A stretch of DNA of 64,000 bases from Salvator merianae (taxonomy: Eukaryota; Chordata; Lepidosauria; Squamata; Teiidae): assembly GCA_003586115.2 (NCBI GenBank), contig QVOM02000057.1:2667041-2731040 (forward strand), in the 5' to 3' direction. Positions 34,100-45,891 of this stretch are shown one piece after another. Both the position numbers and the translations under genes were made by a program. Numbering within the stretch: position 1 is the first letter of the stretch; each line of letters starts with the position of its first letter. The notes beneath the pieces are model-generated. The model searched no databases, was not told the DNA's origin, and saw only the letters and a program-made list of their open reading frames with translations.

Positions 34100-36206
34100 A
34101 GGATGGTTGGCTCTGTAACATCTTCTAGTATGTTCTAAAGTGTAAGAAAAATGCATTGCTTCAATGTTCTTTTGAAAATATATTTGGTCTGTGGACCGCT
34201 AGCATAAACTTGAATATCATGTATTCTTCCATCTTTTTTGTATTTTTTCTGGTTAGATGAGAGATGTTTTGGCACTGGGAAATTATTGGTTCCCCCCGTC
34301 CCATTTACCTTAAAAAATAAAATTTTAATTGGGGTAGTGGCTGCAAATTCACCCAAAATGGAGTTGGGGAAAAAAAATGGGAGTTTTATTTCTCTTTTTT
34401 TTTAACCCATAAATTTTCTGAGATGCTGCATGAGCCCTAAATGTGTGCTCCGAGTTTTCTAAATGACTGGAATATCTCAGGATGTTTATTTGTGTAATAT
34501 TGCACAAGTAACCTTTAAAGTGACTCTGCAGTAAATTTCTCTGAGTGCTGCTTCCTTTTTCAAGGTTTGGGTGGATTTCAAGACACTTGTATTGGGTAGA
34601 CTCCATAGATCTGATAAACTGGCCAGTTCCATCTTATATATACATAGTTCTCATTTTTTCCAGCCTTAAATGTAATCCACACTTCTCAAATGGGCTGCAT
34701 TTATTTAAAAAAAAATGGTCTTTTTTTTTTAAAAAATTGTCCTTTCCCTCATATTGTATGTTTTTCTTTTTATCCTTTCTCTTAGCATAATGCCCTTAAT
34801 TTTATGTACTGGAAGGCCTGGGGTCTGAAACAGTAGGTCTGGACCAATCAGGTCAGCCCATACCGGATCATAGTGGCTCACACAAAGCATGCCTCGATTT
34901 TCTGTATTATCAGGGGGGCCATTTCAGTGATGCACCAAAGCACAACACCAAAATGGGTTCCCCATTCCTAGCCTTTTGGAGTCCTCAGAAGTCTGCCCTG
35001 AAGCTCCTGGAAGTTTTGGGGCCAGTGCAAGGGTGGTTTGGTCGATTCAGGGAAGGTAAGTACAGGAAGTCTCTCTTATCCAAATTAAACAGCAGGGTGC
35101 AAAATAAAATTTTAAATTAGGCAAGTCCAGCCATCCCAAAAACCTACCAATCTTCTTTTAACCATGGGTTTGTGAAGTGCCTTCAGGGTTTTCATCAAAG
35201 TAGTTTTATGATGATTATATTGCACTTGACAACATATTCCAGCACCGTCACCTCTGAGTCACAGAATGTGAAGGTCATGCAAACAGTGGTGTTTTCTAGG
35301 CAGTGTTAATTTAAAAACATTGGGCCACACATTCTGGCAGATGATAGAAACTGAGTTTGGAAATCCATATACCCATAGCAGGTAGCCTAATATAATGACA
35401 AGGTGCCCAGTATGCCTTAAAGCAAGCTTGTGCTATCTAAAATACCATGAGTGTGCACAAACTGAAATTTCACGGTTTAGTTCAAATTGAACCAACTCCC
35501 TCGGTTCAGGTTTTTTTCAAACAGGATAGTTTGGTTCAGATATGAACCAAGCGAAACCTAGCGAACCACCCTTGGTTCACTATGGTTTGCTTGGTTCAGG
35601 TCCAGTTCAAAATGGTTCAATTCTAAATGGTTTATTTTTTTAGCAACAGGATGGTTCAGTTCACTTGTGGACCATGCAAACACCCCAGTTCACTGCAAAC
35701 TACGAATCGACCAAACCGGTTCAGCACACTTCTATAAAGTACCATAAAGATAGGAAATTATCAAAAATCCATTTCAAAATGCCTACTGAAACACAACAGA
35801 CCTTTGCCTCTCCAGTGGTTTTTTTTTTTTAAATGCATCAGAGAGATTCCCTGAGGTGCACTGCACCTCCTATGCAAAATCTGGTTCTTTTTGGAAATAA
35901 ACAAAAGAAGGAAGCAGAGAATAAAATGAGCAGTTTCAGAAACCTCCAGGCAATAGACAATAACACTAGCTGTGATTGTGCCACTCAAATTTCATGCACT
36001 CTGATAGAATAAGATCTGAAGAGATTCCTTTCATTGGGGCTTAGTCTGTAAATTATGGTGTCATTAAATAGAAAATTATTATGTTTGAGAAATTCCTTCT
36101 TAACGGATATGGATTGAAACAAGAAAGGTGAACCCGGAAGATGGAGGGAACGAAAAGAAACAACATACATGCTTTAGAAAGAAATTCACAATTCTTGTGT
36201 CGTGTC
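34100..36206. other. No gene seen between Y(+) and X(+)
   Basis: AT-rich spacer with one clear MITE (35446-35734). No other coding or RNA feature is evident. Confidence 0.5.
35438..35742. mobile_element. Short hAT-type MITE (289 bp)
   Basis: The element spans 35446-35734, with flanks TAAAATAC and TAAAGTAC (7 of 8 equal). The ends carry GTGTGCACAAACTG and GGTTCAGCACAC. The interior is rich in GAACCA/TGGTTC. Confidence 0.75.
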
Positions 36207-36245
36207 TCACCTCCCTGAGGAAAACTACACCAGACTATATATAAG
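36207..36245 (+). promoter_or_regulatory. Core promoter of the X(+) gene
   Basis: TATATATAAGG from 36236, with TCACCTCCCTGAGGAA starting 29 bases upstream at 36207. Donor GTAAGT follows 84 bases after the TATA start. Confidence 0.75.
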
Positions 36246-36266
36246 GCTGACTTATACCAGGAATAT

Positions 36267-36319
36267 ATTATCCCTACATCTGGATTCATCAGAATTGCCA
36301 CCTTGTGCTACTGAAGAAG
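36267..36319 (+). other. Non-coding exon 1 of the X(+) gene
   Basis: The exon ends ACTGAAGAAG before GTAAGT at 36320. The intron runs 36320-36860, ending TCTCCTCCAG. A MITE (from 36624) fills part of the intron close to the acceptor. The start is inferred. Confidence 0.65.
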
Positions 36320-36623
36320 GTAAGTGGATTTTCTTTGGATGGGTGCACTGAATGGGAGTTCGACAGGATACCTCTCAAGGATGGTGGTGTTTAGGAAGGC
36401 TATCAAACTGTGCAGACATATTTGTTTAATTCAGTGATGCCCACAGGGATTGGCTGCAGTTCTGGAAGGGTTCCAAAAAGGTCTTCCCCAATGTTATCTG
36501 TAAATGTTGAGGACAGTAAAACACTGTGAATGGAAAATGGAAGTTTTGTAGGAGGGCTGTGCCCTCGCATTTAAAGTGCTTGAGAAAAGACCATATAGCC
36601 AAGAAAACTTGCAGCATCTGGAA

Positions 36624-36810
36624 TAGAGATGTGCACAAACTGACATTTAGTGGTTTGGTTCAAATCAAACCAAATAGCCTTGGTTCAGATTCAATTTGAA
36701 CTGAGTTTCTTTTTTCCGAACAACAGAGTAGATTGGTTGGCATGTGAATCAAGCGAACCACCCGGGGTTCTCTATGGTTCACTTGGTTCCTTCTGCTGGT
36801 CTTAAAACCT
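36624..36810. mobile_element. Truncated hAT-type MITE in the X(+) intron
   Basis: It begins TAGAGATGTGCACAAACTG and carries the family's GGTTCAAAT, TTGGTTCA and GCGAACCA blocks. The right terminus is missing about 50 bases before the splice acceptor. Confidence 0.65.
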
Positions 36811-36881
36811 ATCCAATTAGGCAACCATAGATGGCTGACCAACCTCTTTTTCTCCTCCAGCTTTGCCTCCAGTCTCCAAAC

Positions 36882-37130
36882 ATGGGTTGCTGCGGATGTT
36901 GTTCTGACTGCTGTTCTAGCGGTGGATCAGGAATCATCTATTGCGTCATGCCATGCTATGGTGCCCAGTCTTGCTGTTCACCGTGCTGCATCCCCATGAA
37001 TTCCTGCTGTTCTTCCATGCAATCTATCCAGTCTTGCTGCTCTCCCATGCAAACCATGCAGTCAACACAGGCCTGTTGTGCTCCTTTGAAAGGCAACGGC
37101 TATATGTCAATGCAGTCCAAGAAATGTTGA
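36882..37130 (+). CDS. Small Cys/Met/Gln/Ser-rich EDC protein, X-type (82 aa)
   Basis: Cysteine is 19 of 82 residues, mostly as CC pairs. It starts MGCCGCCSDCCSSGGSG, continues IIYCVMPCY, then four imperfect units of the form Q/N-S-CC-S, with Met-Gln-Ser (MQSIQSCCSPMQTMQS), ending MQSKKC. It is the inverted paralogue of the 22709 gene, sharing the MGC start, the YC..P element and the KKC end. The middle is Met/Gln-rich here and His/Tyr-rich there. The ATG is 21 bases into exon 2, and the upstream in-frame ATG at 36831 is intronic. Gln and terminal Lys allow transglutaminase cross-linking (inference). Confidence 0.8.
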   Translation: MGCCGCCSDCCSSGGSGIIYCVMPCYGAQSCCSPCCIPMNSCCSSMQSIQSCCSPMQTMQSTQACCAPLKGNGYMSMQSKKC

Positions 37131-37825
37131 TAACAGAAAGTCCTGCTATGTCCATCACGTCATAGATCCATCTCTGGTTCACCTTTGAAGGCCTTACTGC
37201 TTAGCTTCTTGCCCACTTCAAGTGGAACAACATCTCTAAATCTCTCTTTGGTGGCCTGTGGTCCTTCAAGTATTGCTAGAAGTCCAGTTATGACCATCCT
37301 ATACCATTTACCTAGCTTAATAGTAGCTGATAAATACGGATGGGCCAGACCTCCAGATTCTTACATTTTCCAGATTTTTCTAAACCACCATCATCTCATC
37401 ACCAGCAGCACCATCATTTCATAAAATCAGGCTTAGTATGAACTTCAAATTTGGGGTACAACCTTATGGAATATCCCAGACTCTCGACATTTTTAAAAGC
37501 TCAAAATTAAACCCTTGGAATTTCACAAAACCCTGCCAGATTTGATCATCTACTGAATCATGGGTCTATCTCAGCTGAAAGGAGGTAGAAATTCTAGAAG
37601 ATGTCAGTAATGGGGCTAGCAATAACTTTTCTGCTGCATGTTTTATTAAATATTGTATTTTCTTTGTTTTGCTTAAAGCAGTGTTATCTTCTAGGAGAAA
37701 AAAAAAACATTGAGCAATGAAGGCTTTTCTGTTGAATGGTAGAACCTTTCTGATAGATAGAACAAATGCTTGTGTTTCTGTTTATTAATGTACTCCAGCT
37801 TGCTATTATCATGTACTTAATGCAC

Positions 37826-37831
37826 AATAAA
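37826..37831 (+). terminator. Poly(A) signal of the X(+) gene
   Basis: AATAAA about 700 bases after the stop, followed within 40 bases by a TGTGTTTC stretch. The long 3' UTR makes this moderately certain. Confidence 0.5.
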
Positions 37832-38042
37832 TTCTCAGCTTCATGCAATTAAAGACTGTGTTTCTTCTTGATCCTGAAAGTTGACAGTTGCTTCCTTCAT
37901 AGATATGTTCCCATGAAGGCTATCATCTATTGGTGATATCTTACTCTGGATTCCTATATGGGTCAAGGCTTTAGACTTGATAGCCAAAATGATATCTTCT
38001 AATTCTCTGATTCCATTATTAATTCCCTATAAATACAAATGA

Positions 38043-38381
38043 GTTAAAAGTAGAGATGTGCAGGGGAAAAAATGTGTGTTCATTTGCCATTGAAGTATAT
38101 TCCTGTTTATTTATTTCATCATCAAAAAGCTTAATAAAAAAAAACAGGTTTCTGCAGTCATTTTCATGCTCAGTAAAATACCATTTTTCCCATTAAAAAA
38201 CCCCCTTTAATGGGCAAAACACACAAATATTCATTCTCAAACAGAAGACTGCTTCATGTCAATTGAAGTTTTGGATATGCAAAAGAAACAAATTTTGTTT
38301 TGATGTGGATACCCATGAATACAAAGTTTTTGATCAAATTTGCAGAATGTGAATTGAATTTTTCACATTTCTAGTTCAGAG
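38043..38381. mobile_element. Short hAT-type MITE (323 bp)
   Basis: The element spans 38051-38373, with ends TAGAGATGTGC and TCACATTTCTA. The flanks GTTAAAAG and GTTCAGAG agree at 6 of 8 positions. Confidence 0.65.
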
Positions 38382-39308
38382 TTTCTATGATCCAGAAAAG
38401 GACTCAGCTATTAGTCATTATATATATGCATGTAAAGTCACTACAAATAAAAGCTAGAATATTGTGCCATCTGCTGACAGTATACTGTAGTGGTTGGAGT
38501 AATAGGATAGGTTCAAAGAGTTTGGAACTCAAATTCCTTTTAATGAGTGACTCACAAGACAGATTCCAGCTATTGGTAGAAAGATAGATCAAATATCCAT
38601 GAAGGTTCTTAGAAGATTGAAAAAATACACCCCTAAAATAAAGATTATTATTATCAACTCATTGTTAATGTTGATAGACTCACCTTCTTGAAAATAACCT
38701 CTACAGAAAAGCATTTATATATTTGTATAAAATACCTTTTAAACCATAAAATCTCCTAAGGCCATCCTGCTCACAATCCTTGCATCTAGACAAGACTAGA
38801 AGATTCAGATGGAAAGGAATTCAGGTCTTCTGCTACTTTAATAATTCTGAAGAGCATGAATTTCAACAGATGTAGGTCCTCATGCAGTCCAAGGCCCTGT
38901 CCAGACAGGGCTAAAATATGGGATCATTCCAGGGCTATGCTGGGATGTATCTGTGGCAATCCCCTGTGAAAAAGGGGTGGAATCCTATGTTATCACTATT
39001 TGGGGAAAAAAAGAACTCTCACCATGTTTTTTCTCAGAATACCGAGAGGACTTACTTCGTCTGGACACTTGCTCTTGTGAACTTTGGACTGAAAACGGCC
39101 ACCGGTTGTGTACAGAGCTGAAACCGGACTAGAAATGATCATCACACACACACGGGGGTGCTGGTAATCACATTCTTCCCCAAGTTCCATGATGTGATCT
39201 GGACCAGCAGGCCTGGCTACTAAAGATCCACAGATCCAAATCACAGCCTTTGAGTTCAGAAAGTCCCTCATGTTTTACACATACACTAAGAGCATCACAA
39301 AAATATGC

Positions 39309-39360
39309 TCTTCCTTCCTTCCTTCCTTCCTTCCTTCCTTCCTTCCTTCCTTCCTTCCTT
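39309..39360. repeat. TTCC tetranucleotide repeat
   Basis: Thirteen uninterrupted TTCC units. Confidence 0.95.
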
Positions 39361-40144
39361 ATTTAACCTTGTAATTTTAACTTCTGTCAATGTATTCTAT
39401 TAATCATGCTAACATATTTTGGACTTGATGCTTGTAATTTGTAAGTGTTATGGTCATGCCAACTAATCCCAAGGAATAAACAAACACATACTGTAATCTG
39501 ATTTCAGTGTCAACCTCAGTGCCACCCATTGCTGGCATGTTTGCCTGCCTTTCTCATGATCAGAATCCAGCCCTTGGGGAATTGCATCTGAGGTCATGTC
39601 TTTATTACACAGCCAAGGCACCTAACGTGAGGGCATTTTTCCACTACTCTCACTGGAGACCAGCCTCCCTGAGGGCCTGATTAAGGCACCTCATTGCCAA
39701 GTGGACACACAGTCTTACTGTGCATTCTAAGAGTGCCAATCTTGGACTTTTCTTCTGAATTTTCTACATTACTGAAAGTATGTGAAGCTAGTAAATAAAT
39801 AAAACAGGACTCTCTTCCTTGACTTACAACAGCCTTCCAGGGGAAGATCTGTCCTCCTACCTCATCCGTGAACTCCTTTAACTGCAGGTGAAAGAGACTG
39901 ATCCTAGAAACTGGTCCCCACAGGATGCCCACTTGATGTATGGGTGCCTCCTGCCTTCATTTCCTTGCCGATTTGAGCAGCTTCACATTCTAAGGGAACT
40001 GGAGAGCTTGCACATTCAGAACTCAATAGACCTGGTGGTTTACATGAAAAAAAAATAAGAGTAGCTGACCAAGACCAACAACAGGATAGAAATACATTAA
40101 AATATAACCCTTCTCTCCCCCGACAGGAGTACATTTGGAGAAAG

Positions 40145-40450
40145 CTAAGCATCAAAGGCCCGGGTGAAGAGATATGTTTTAACCAGGTACTGAAAACCAT
40201 GCAACATTGGTGCCTGGCATATCACCCGAGGAAGACTTTTCCGAAGCCTAGGGCCACCACAGAAAAGTCTCTCTTTCATGCTACCACCACAAGAGGGGCA
40301 GAACAGCAAGAAGTTTCCACTTTGAAGAGCAGGGCATTCATTCCAATGAGCTTTCCTAAAAGTATGCAAGTAACAGGATGCTATAAAATGTCCTGTCATC
40401 CAGAGGCTGATCCAGAAAGCGTGACTCAAGTGCAACTCAAGAAGGATAGC
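40145..40450 (+). repeat. Diverged interspersed repeat
   Basis: Contains TTTTAACCAGGTACTGAAAA, TGCCTGGCATAT, CCTAGGGCCACCACAGAAAA and GCTACCACC in the order seen in a common squamate dispersed element. Family name not assigned. Confidence 0.4.
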
Positions 40451-41364
40451 TACCATTCTTCCTGGATTAGTTACCTAGTGCTTTAGGTATGCTTTACAGC
40501 TTCCTATTACTCACAGACAGAAGTCAAAGAGAGAGCAATCCCCTGTCTCTTCAATGCAAGTGTGTAGATGTAAATACCCTGAGACAACTGACACCTGTCA
40601 GGTGAAAGTGGTGGTGTACACATAAGAACAGAGAAGGAGATGGGAGGCCAAAAGGCTCTTGCCCTCAGGCTCTTTGCCTGAGATTTGTATGCAAAAGACC
40701 TACATTCTGCCAGCTTGATGGGAGGAATTCTGTTTCTGAGGGGACCTGTACCTGCCCTTTATATCTTAATAACAGTAGCAGTAGTAATACAATAGAATAT
40801 ACACCAGCAGCCCTCTCTTGGGAGGCAATTGAAGAGACTGAAGCCCACCCTTCACACCTGCTACCACCGCTGGTTGGTGGGCCCAAAACCAACAAGGCCT
40901 AGACCTTGTTGATTTTCTCTCTCCTTCTTCTTCTTCAATCAAAGACACACAAAACATTGGGTGTGTTTCCACGGTGCCAACCTCAGTGGTGGATCAGAAA
41001 AGGGTTCCTCAGCTCCATTGCCCTCCCCAAGGCGGCCTTCCTGAAGTCTTCATGCCTGAGGTCAGAGGGTGTCCTGGTCCTCTATGTGCAGATGCAGAAG
41101 GCAGGAATGGGATATTGTGTGTTTTGCTGTAGTAAAAACCTGGATCTGTGTGTGAGAAGCAACTTCGGAACTGGTTTTGCACACCAATTTGTGCAACCTG
41201 GGGGTGGGCTGAAGTCCTTCCATATGCCTTCACATCCCTCCAGTATGGGGTGCTCTGGGGATGGGCAGACTTCAATGCTCCTCCAGTGTCAGTTAAAGGG
41301 TAAATGAAATGAACCAATATTAAAAACAACATTAAAATTATGAGGGACAGAGCAAAATCAACCA

Positions 41365-41670
41365 TAGAGATGTGCCAAACCAATTCGAACACGAAAATTC
41401 CAACCAAACCAGGGGTGTTGGACCGGTTCAGATTTGAACCAAACCACTCCCAGTTTCAGGAGGGCCAGTTTGAACCAAACTGGACTGGGGTGTCCAGTAG
41501 AGCCAATTGAACACCCTGACTCAAACTAGACAAATTTGTGCTTGATCTTTTTTTGCCCTTCGGAAGGGCTTTTTCAATTTTTTTTTTTTAAAAAAGACTT
41601 TTCTTTTTTGAGCGGGTTCAATATTTGATTGAACCTGTCCAAAAAGGTTCAGATTTGAACCAACTCCCCA
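41365..41670. mobile_element. hAT-type MITE, right end degraded
   Basis: It starts TAGAGATGTGCCAAACCAAT and carries many GAACCAAAC/GGTTCA blocks. The right terminus is not recognisable. Confidence 0.55.
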
Positions 41671-42476
41671 ACTCTTTTACTGTCCATGCACACAGAGAAG
41701 GCCTTAGTAAGGAATTAGATCTTAACAGGTGCCATAATGATTCCATAGGTGCTTTCCAGTTGCAGCCCAAGGACACTCCAGAGCATACATGCCATCACTA
41801 AGAAAATCCTGAAATGGCGTTCAATAATTTGTGGAACCTTCAACAGGACCTCCCTAGATAATCCTATTAATCTCAGAGGGCTCTAGTGAGGAATCTGAAT
41901 TAGAAGAACTGCAGTGAAGCCCCGTAGATCAGGACTCAAACCTGAATTGATATCGCTGAACTGTCCTTCAGTCCATCATCAAAACTGGACCGATTTTGAT
42001 TGTGGCAGCTTCCACCCTTTAATTCTTAAATTACTAATTTCGTAATGAATTATAGCACAGCAAAGTACAGGCATCCACCCATTGATCATTCGCTCTACAG
42101 CGTTTCACTTAGCTCTCTTTGTTCGTCTCTTTTGTGGTTCTTTTTAGCTATTGGCCCATGTGGATCTTTGCCAGTAGTCTTGAATATGGCACTTTGACCC
42201 CATATTCCAACAGGGCTTGCCATTTTTGTAATGAATTAGCTGCTGTGTTATCACCTTTGTAGAGTCCGGCTTGATATGGCAGTTATACCAGCTATACCAG
42301 TTCACTGGTATCAGGTTGTTATAGTTTTTCCAGTTCTGTGATTACCATCAATTTCAGTTAAACAGATTGCTGTGCTAAAGTTTCAGGCACTGCTGTTGTT
42401 TTTAGTGGGTTTTTAAAATCTGTTTTTACTGTTGTAACCTGCCCCAAGACCATCAGGTTTAAGATGGGATAAAAAT

Positions 42477-42536
42477 GAAGGAAGGAAGGAAGGAAGGAAG
42501 GAAGGAAGGAAGGAAGGAAGGAAGGAAGGAAGGAAG
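42477..42536. repeat. GGAA tetranucleotide repeat
   Basis: About fifteen uninterrupted GAAG units. Confidence 0.95.
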
Positions 42537-43274
42537 ATCTGCTAACATCTGAAATTCATCTATGATAACCCTGATAACCCTACTCGAACTTACTGGGATG
42601 TGTAACATAAAAAATTATATCCCTCGCTATTGATAAGCACTTGACTAATTATTAATGCTAGGTGCTGATGAATAATTATCATCATGACAGATCTTCTTAT
42701 ACCCTGTGACTTTGTATCCATGTGATAGTTTTCTCTTTTTCTAAAAAAAATCATCCTTTGACATGCTTCTTTATCGTTCTGTTCAATAAACCACTGTGTG
42801 AGAGATAATAACAAACATTATCATTACCACATAAGTCAACCTTACCGTTATTGGTCTTCATGGTTTTGAGATCATGCATTAATCTAGCTTGTGAGATGGA
42901 CACAAAATAACTACACATCAGTGTGATTGAATTGATGGAAGTTTTGTAACAAGAACTGAACATTGTATTGGGAGGGTGCTGGAATTGAGTGGAGGAAAGT
43001 AGATTTATACTAAGAAGAATTTATAATACTAAGAATGGAAAATTATTGCAGTGATTGGTTGTGTTGGGATAATTCAACAAAATATCTTTAAATAATGATA
43101 AGCGTTTGGAAAAATAGTGTGTTACATAAAATATTGAAGAGGAGGAGGAAGAGGAGAAGAATAAGAGGAAAAAGAATCTCAGGAAACAGGCACACTATTA
43201 TTATCTAAAGAAAAATATTTTAAATGTCTCCAGAAGTAATGGAGTGAGCAGGCTAAAGTGAAAAGAAACTGAAG

Positions 43275-43568
43275 GTAAACTGTAGAGATGTACATGAACT
43301 GAAATTTAGTGGTTCAGTTTGTCTCAAACCAACTACCCTTGGTTCAGGTTTGCTTTGAACCACTTTTTAACTACAGGGTGGTTCAGTTCACATGTAAACC
43401 AAGCAAACCATAACAAAGCACTCTTGGCTCACCATAGTTTGCTTGGTTCAGGTTTGCTTCGAACAGTTTCTTTATAAACTACAGGGTGATTCAGTTCACA
43501 CACAGACCACCCAGTTCACTGCAAACCATTATCTGACTGAACCGGTTCAGCTCATCCGTAGCAAACTC
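43275..43568. mobile_element. Short hAT-type MITE (278 bp)
   Basis: The element spans 43283-43560, with ends TAGAGATGTAC and GCTCATCCGTA. The flanks GTAAACTG and GCAAACTC agree at 6 of 8 positions. It shares AACTGAAATTTAGTGGTTC with the other copies. Confidence 0.65.
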
Positions 43569-44114
43569 CAAATCAGAGTGAAGTCCCCTTAATATCACGC
43601 CTTCTAGTACCAGCAAATATCAAATGCTGGTGTCATATATGGAAAGAAAGGATAAAAATAATAACCTGAGGTGTGGGAATACAAGAAGAGTGCTGATCTC
43701 ATCTTTTCCCATTGTGCTATAAAATGTTTTTTTGTGATATTGCCACTTAAACAGCAATTACAGGAAAACAATGACCTCTAGCCAAAAAATGCAGTAAAAT
43801 TAGGAATAGTTCACGTGCAGCGAAGCAACAATTAAAAATATTTAACCACAGGAATCCCAAGAAGAAGCTTGCCCCATTATCCCAAAAGGCCAGGTCTACC
43901 AAATCACTCTGCTCAGGTTTGCTCAGATGTGTGTTCTGTAAGAATTACAGTGTGATGAGTATCAGGTGTCCTTAATTATACACCTTGAGAACATGCTCTA
44001 GTAATGAGAGATAGGAATGGACTCGAGTGAATTGGGTTTGGAAAAAGGGTGGTACAGAACATGCCCATAAACCTTGGTAGGCAGGAAGGAATGTATCCAT
44101 TTATTGGTCATGGT

Positions 44115-44154
44115 TCATTTCCTAGGAGGTAGGCCTTATAGATCTGTATAAAAG
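44115..44154 (+). promoter_or_regulatory. Core promoter of the 157-aa Cys-repeat gene
   Basis: TATAAAAG at 44147-44154, with TCATTTCCTAGGAGG starting at 44115. This is the closest match to the shared block in the window. Confidence 0.8.
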
Positions 44155-44177
44155 GACCTTCCTTCTTCAACCTCTTC

Positions 44178-44232
44178 ATTCAATCACTTGAGACTTCATT
44201 GTTCTTATTGGTTCTGACTGCTACTGAACAAG
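44178..44232 (+). other. Non-coding exon 1 of the 157-aa Cys-repeat gene
   Basis: The exon ends CTACTGAACAAG before GTAAGTTC at 44233, nearly the same exon end as in the tandem genes at 53182, 58090 and 62771. The intron runs 44233-45075. The start is inferred. Confidence 0.72.
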
Positions 44233-44497
44233 GTAAGTTCAACTGAATTGATCTTTGGGACTTGATGAGGACTGGGATCACCTTAAATGGGGTTCAACAA
44301 TTCAGCACTGCTTTCCTGATTAGTGGGTGGCTAGACCTGATGGAAGTACTTGTGGAGCAAGATCCAGCAGCATGCTTTCTTCAACTCCTATCATACTTTC
44401 AAAGATGATCCTTGCTAGATCACCGAGATCTTTGCAAGCTCTAACCCTTTTCTGTGGAAGCAGCAGATGGCAGTACCTTGCTGTCCTTGGCTGCTTT

Positions 44498-44577
44498 CCA
44501 AAAGCTAAGGTGGATCAGACCAAGTTAGTACGGTTGGGAGACTACCAGGAAGTCCCAGGTCTGCTTGGGGAAATCAA
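44498..44577 (+). mobile_element. 5S-rRNA-like SINE fragment in intron 1
   Basis: AGCTAAGG, then GTTAGTACGGTTGGGAGACTACCAGGAA follows the order and spacing of the 3' half of 5S rRNA (AGCTAAGCAGGG, GGTTAGTACTTGGATGGGAGACC). It is too diverged and incomplete to be a functional 5S gene. The best reading is the head of a 5S-derived SINE. Confidence 0.55.
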
Positions 44578-44819
44578 AAAGCAACCGAGAAGAAGGAAAG
44601 GACGAGCCGTATCTGTGTTGCAGTAGAGCTTAGCTGGAGGTTGTCTTTGCTCCTTCTTTTCTGAATGAGCCTTTAAAGACTAAAGTTCTTCTAATGTAAT
44701 AGGAATACATATATCTTCATCTTAGACTCTGTATCTCTTATTAACACCATATTACATTATTTTCCTGTTATTGTATTATATTGTTTCTTTGGCTAACATT
44801 TATCTCCCAGTAAACCTAC

Positions 44820-44883
44820 CTACTTGCCTATCTACCCATCTATCTAAATCCATCCATCCAACTATCTATCTAGATCCATCCAA

Positions 44884-44952
<69 letters not shown>

Positions 44953-44965
44953 CATCCATCTATCT
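44820..44965. repeat. TATC/ATCC microsatellite in intron 1
   Basis: A perfect TATC run occupies about 44885-44951, with impure TATC/ATCC units on both sides. It ends about 110 bases before the splice acceptor. Confidence 0.9.
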
Positions 44966-45090
44966 ACCCACCTAAGGTCCAGAAGACAATTGGGAACCAT
45001 TCCCACACTGAATAATGTACCCATGTAAACACAGGGATATTCACTTGTGGAAATGGACTTCTTGTTTCTTAACAGCTCCACAAAACAAAA

Positions 45091-45564
45091 ATGTCCTGCC
45101 AAGGATGTCAGAGTGCCTGCTGCCCCAGATGTGGGTGTTCCCCCTGCTGCTGCCGTCAGTCCGCCTGCTGTTCCAGGTGTGGACGCTCCCCCTGCTGCTG
45201 CCGCCAGTCTGCCTGCTGTTCCAGGTGTGGGTGCTCCCCCTGCTGCTGCCGCCAGTCCGCCTGCTGTTCTAGATGCGGACGCTCCCCCTGCTGCTGCCGC
45301 CAGTCCGCCTGCTGTTCTAGATGCGGACGCTCCCCCTGCTGCTGCCGCCAGTCTGCCTGCTGTTCCAGGTGTGGGTGCTCCCCCTGCTGCTGCCGTCGGA
45401 CCACCTGCTGTTCCAGATGCGGACGCTCCCCCTGCTGCTGCCGTCAGTCCGTCTGCTGTTCCAGGTGTGGGTGCTCCCCCTGCTGCTGCTGCCGTCAGTC
45501 CGTCTGCTGTTCCAGGTGTGGACGCTACCCCTGCTGCTGCCAGTCCTACCAGATCAAATACTAA
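45091..45564 (+). CDS. Cysteine-repeat EDC protein, Arg-type units (157 aa)
   Basis: Built almost wholly of a 16-residue unit, CRQSACCSRCGRSPCC with Gly-Arg or Gly-Cys at the hinge, repeated about eight to nine times (48-bp DNA period). The start is MSCQGCQSACCPRC and the end is QSYQIKY. Cysteine is about 40%. One unit has an additional Cys codon near 45484. The ATG is 15 bases after the AACAG acceptor, the same leader length as in the genes at 53691, 58469 and 63150, with which it shares exon 1 and the 3' UTR end. Lys in the sister repeats is replaced by Arg/Ala here, so disulfide cross-linking is more likely than transglutaminase cross-linking within the repeats. It resembles the sauropsid epidermal differentiation cysteine-rich class (EDCRP-like); exact orthology cannot be stated. 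Confidence 0.85.
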   Translation: MSCQGCQSACCPRCGCSPCCCRQSACCSRCGRSPCCCRQSACCSRCGCSPCCCRQSACCSRCGRSPCCCRQSACCSRCGRSPCCCRQSACCSRCGCSPCCCRRTTCCSRCGRSPCCCRQSVCCSRCGCSPCCCCRQSVCCSRCGRYPCCCQSYQIKY

Positions 45565-45885
45565 GCGCAGGATGAACACAAAGCCGCAGAATGATATGAA
45601 AATCCTTCTCACAGCACCGCCAGCATCAACTATCCTGAAAGCAACTCCAACGAAAAATTCCCTACTTCCCGCCTTATTTCCTGAGCTTATTTCTCAGAAC
45701 AGAACATCAAAATATTTGTGCCTGCCTCCTTCACAAAACTGGAGTATATTGGTTTGAAAAAAGAAATTGAAGATCCCAGGAATGAGTGAAGAGGATTTGT
45801 CTTTTCCAGAGCACAGACTGAGGCCTTGCCTTCGCCTTGGTTTTAAGGAATCTGTTGCTTCTTCTCCTTGCATAGCTCTTGCCGC

Positions 45886-45891
45886 AATAAA
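45886..45891 (+). terminator. Poly(A) signal of the 157-aa gene
   Basis: AATAAAATTTTGAAAC context, matching the ends of the genes at 47407 (-), 53691 and 58469. Confidence 0.7.

Larger units (their letters stand above)
37832..44114. other. Longest gene-free stretch in the window; repeats only
   Basis: Holds MITEs at 38051-38373, 41365-about 41670 and 43283-43560, simple repeats at 39309-39360 and 42477-42536, a diverged interspersed repeat at about 40145-40450, and a purine-rich run near 43138-43175. Short open frames lack EDC composition or promoter context. Confidence 0.5.

Noticed and set aside
40906..41307. 133-codon plus-strand frame
   Set aside because: No EDC composition, promoter, splice site or family similarity, and it lies among dispersed repeats.
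44771..45028. Frame with repeated YLSI units
   Set aside because: Translation of the TATC microsatellite inside an intron.
44944..45612. 222-codon antisense Ala/Gly-rich frame over the 157-aa gene
   Set aside because: Antisense of the repeat array, and its N-terminal part runs into a microsatellite.
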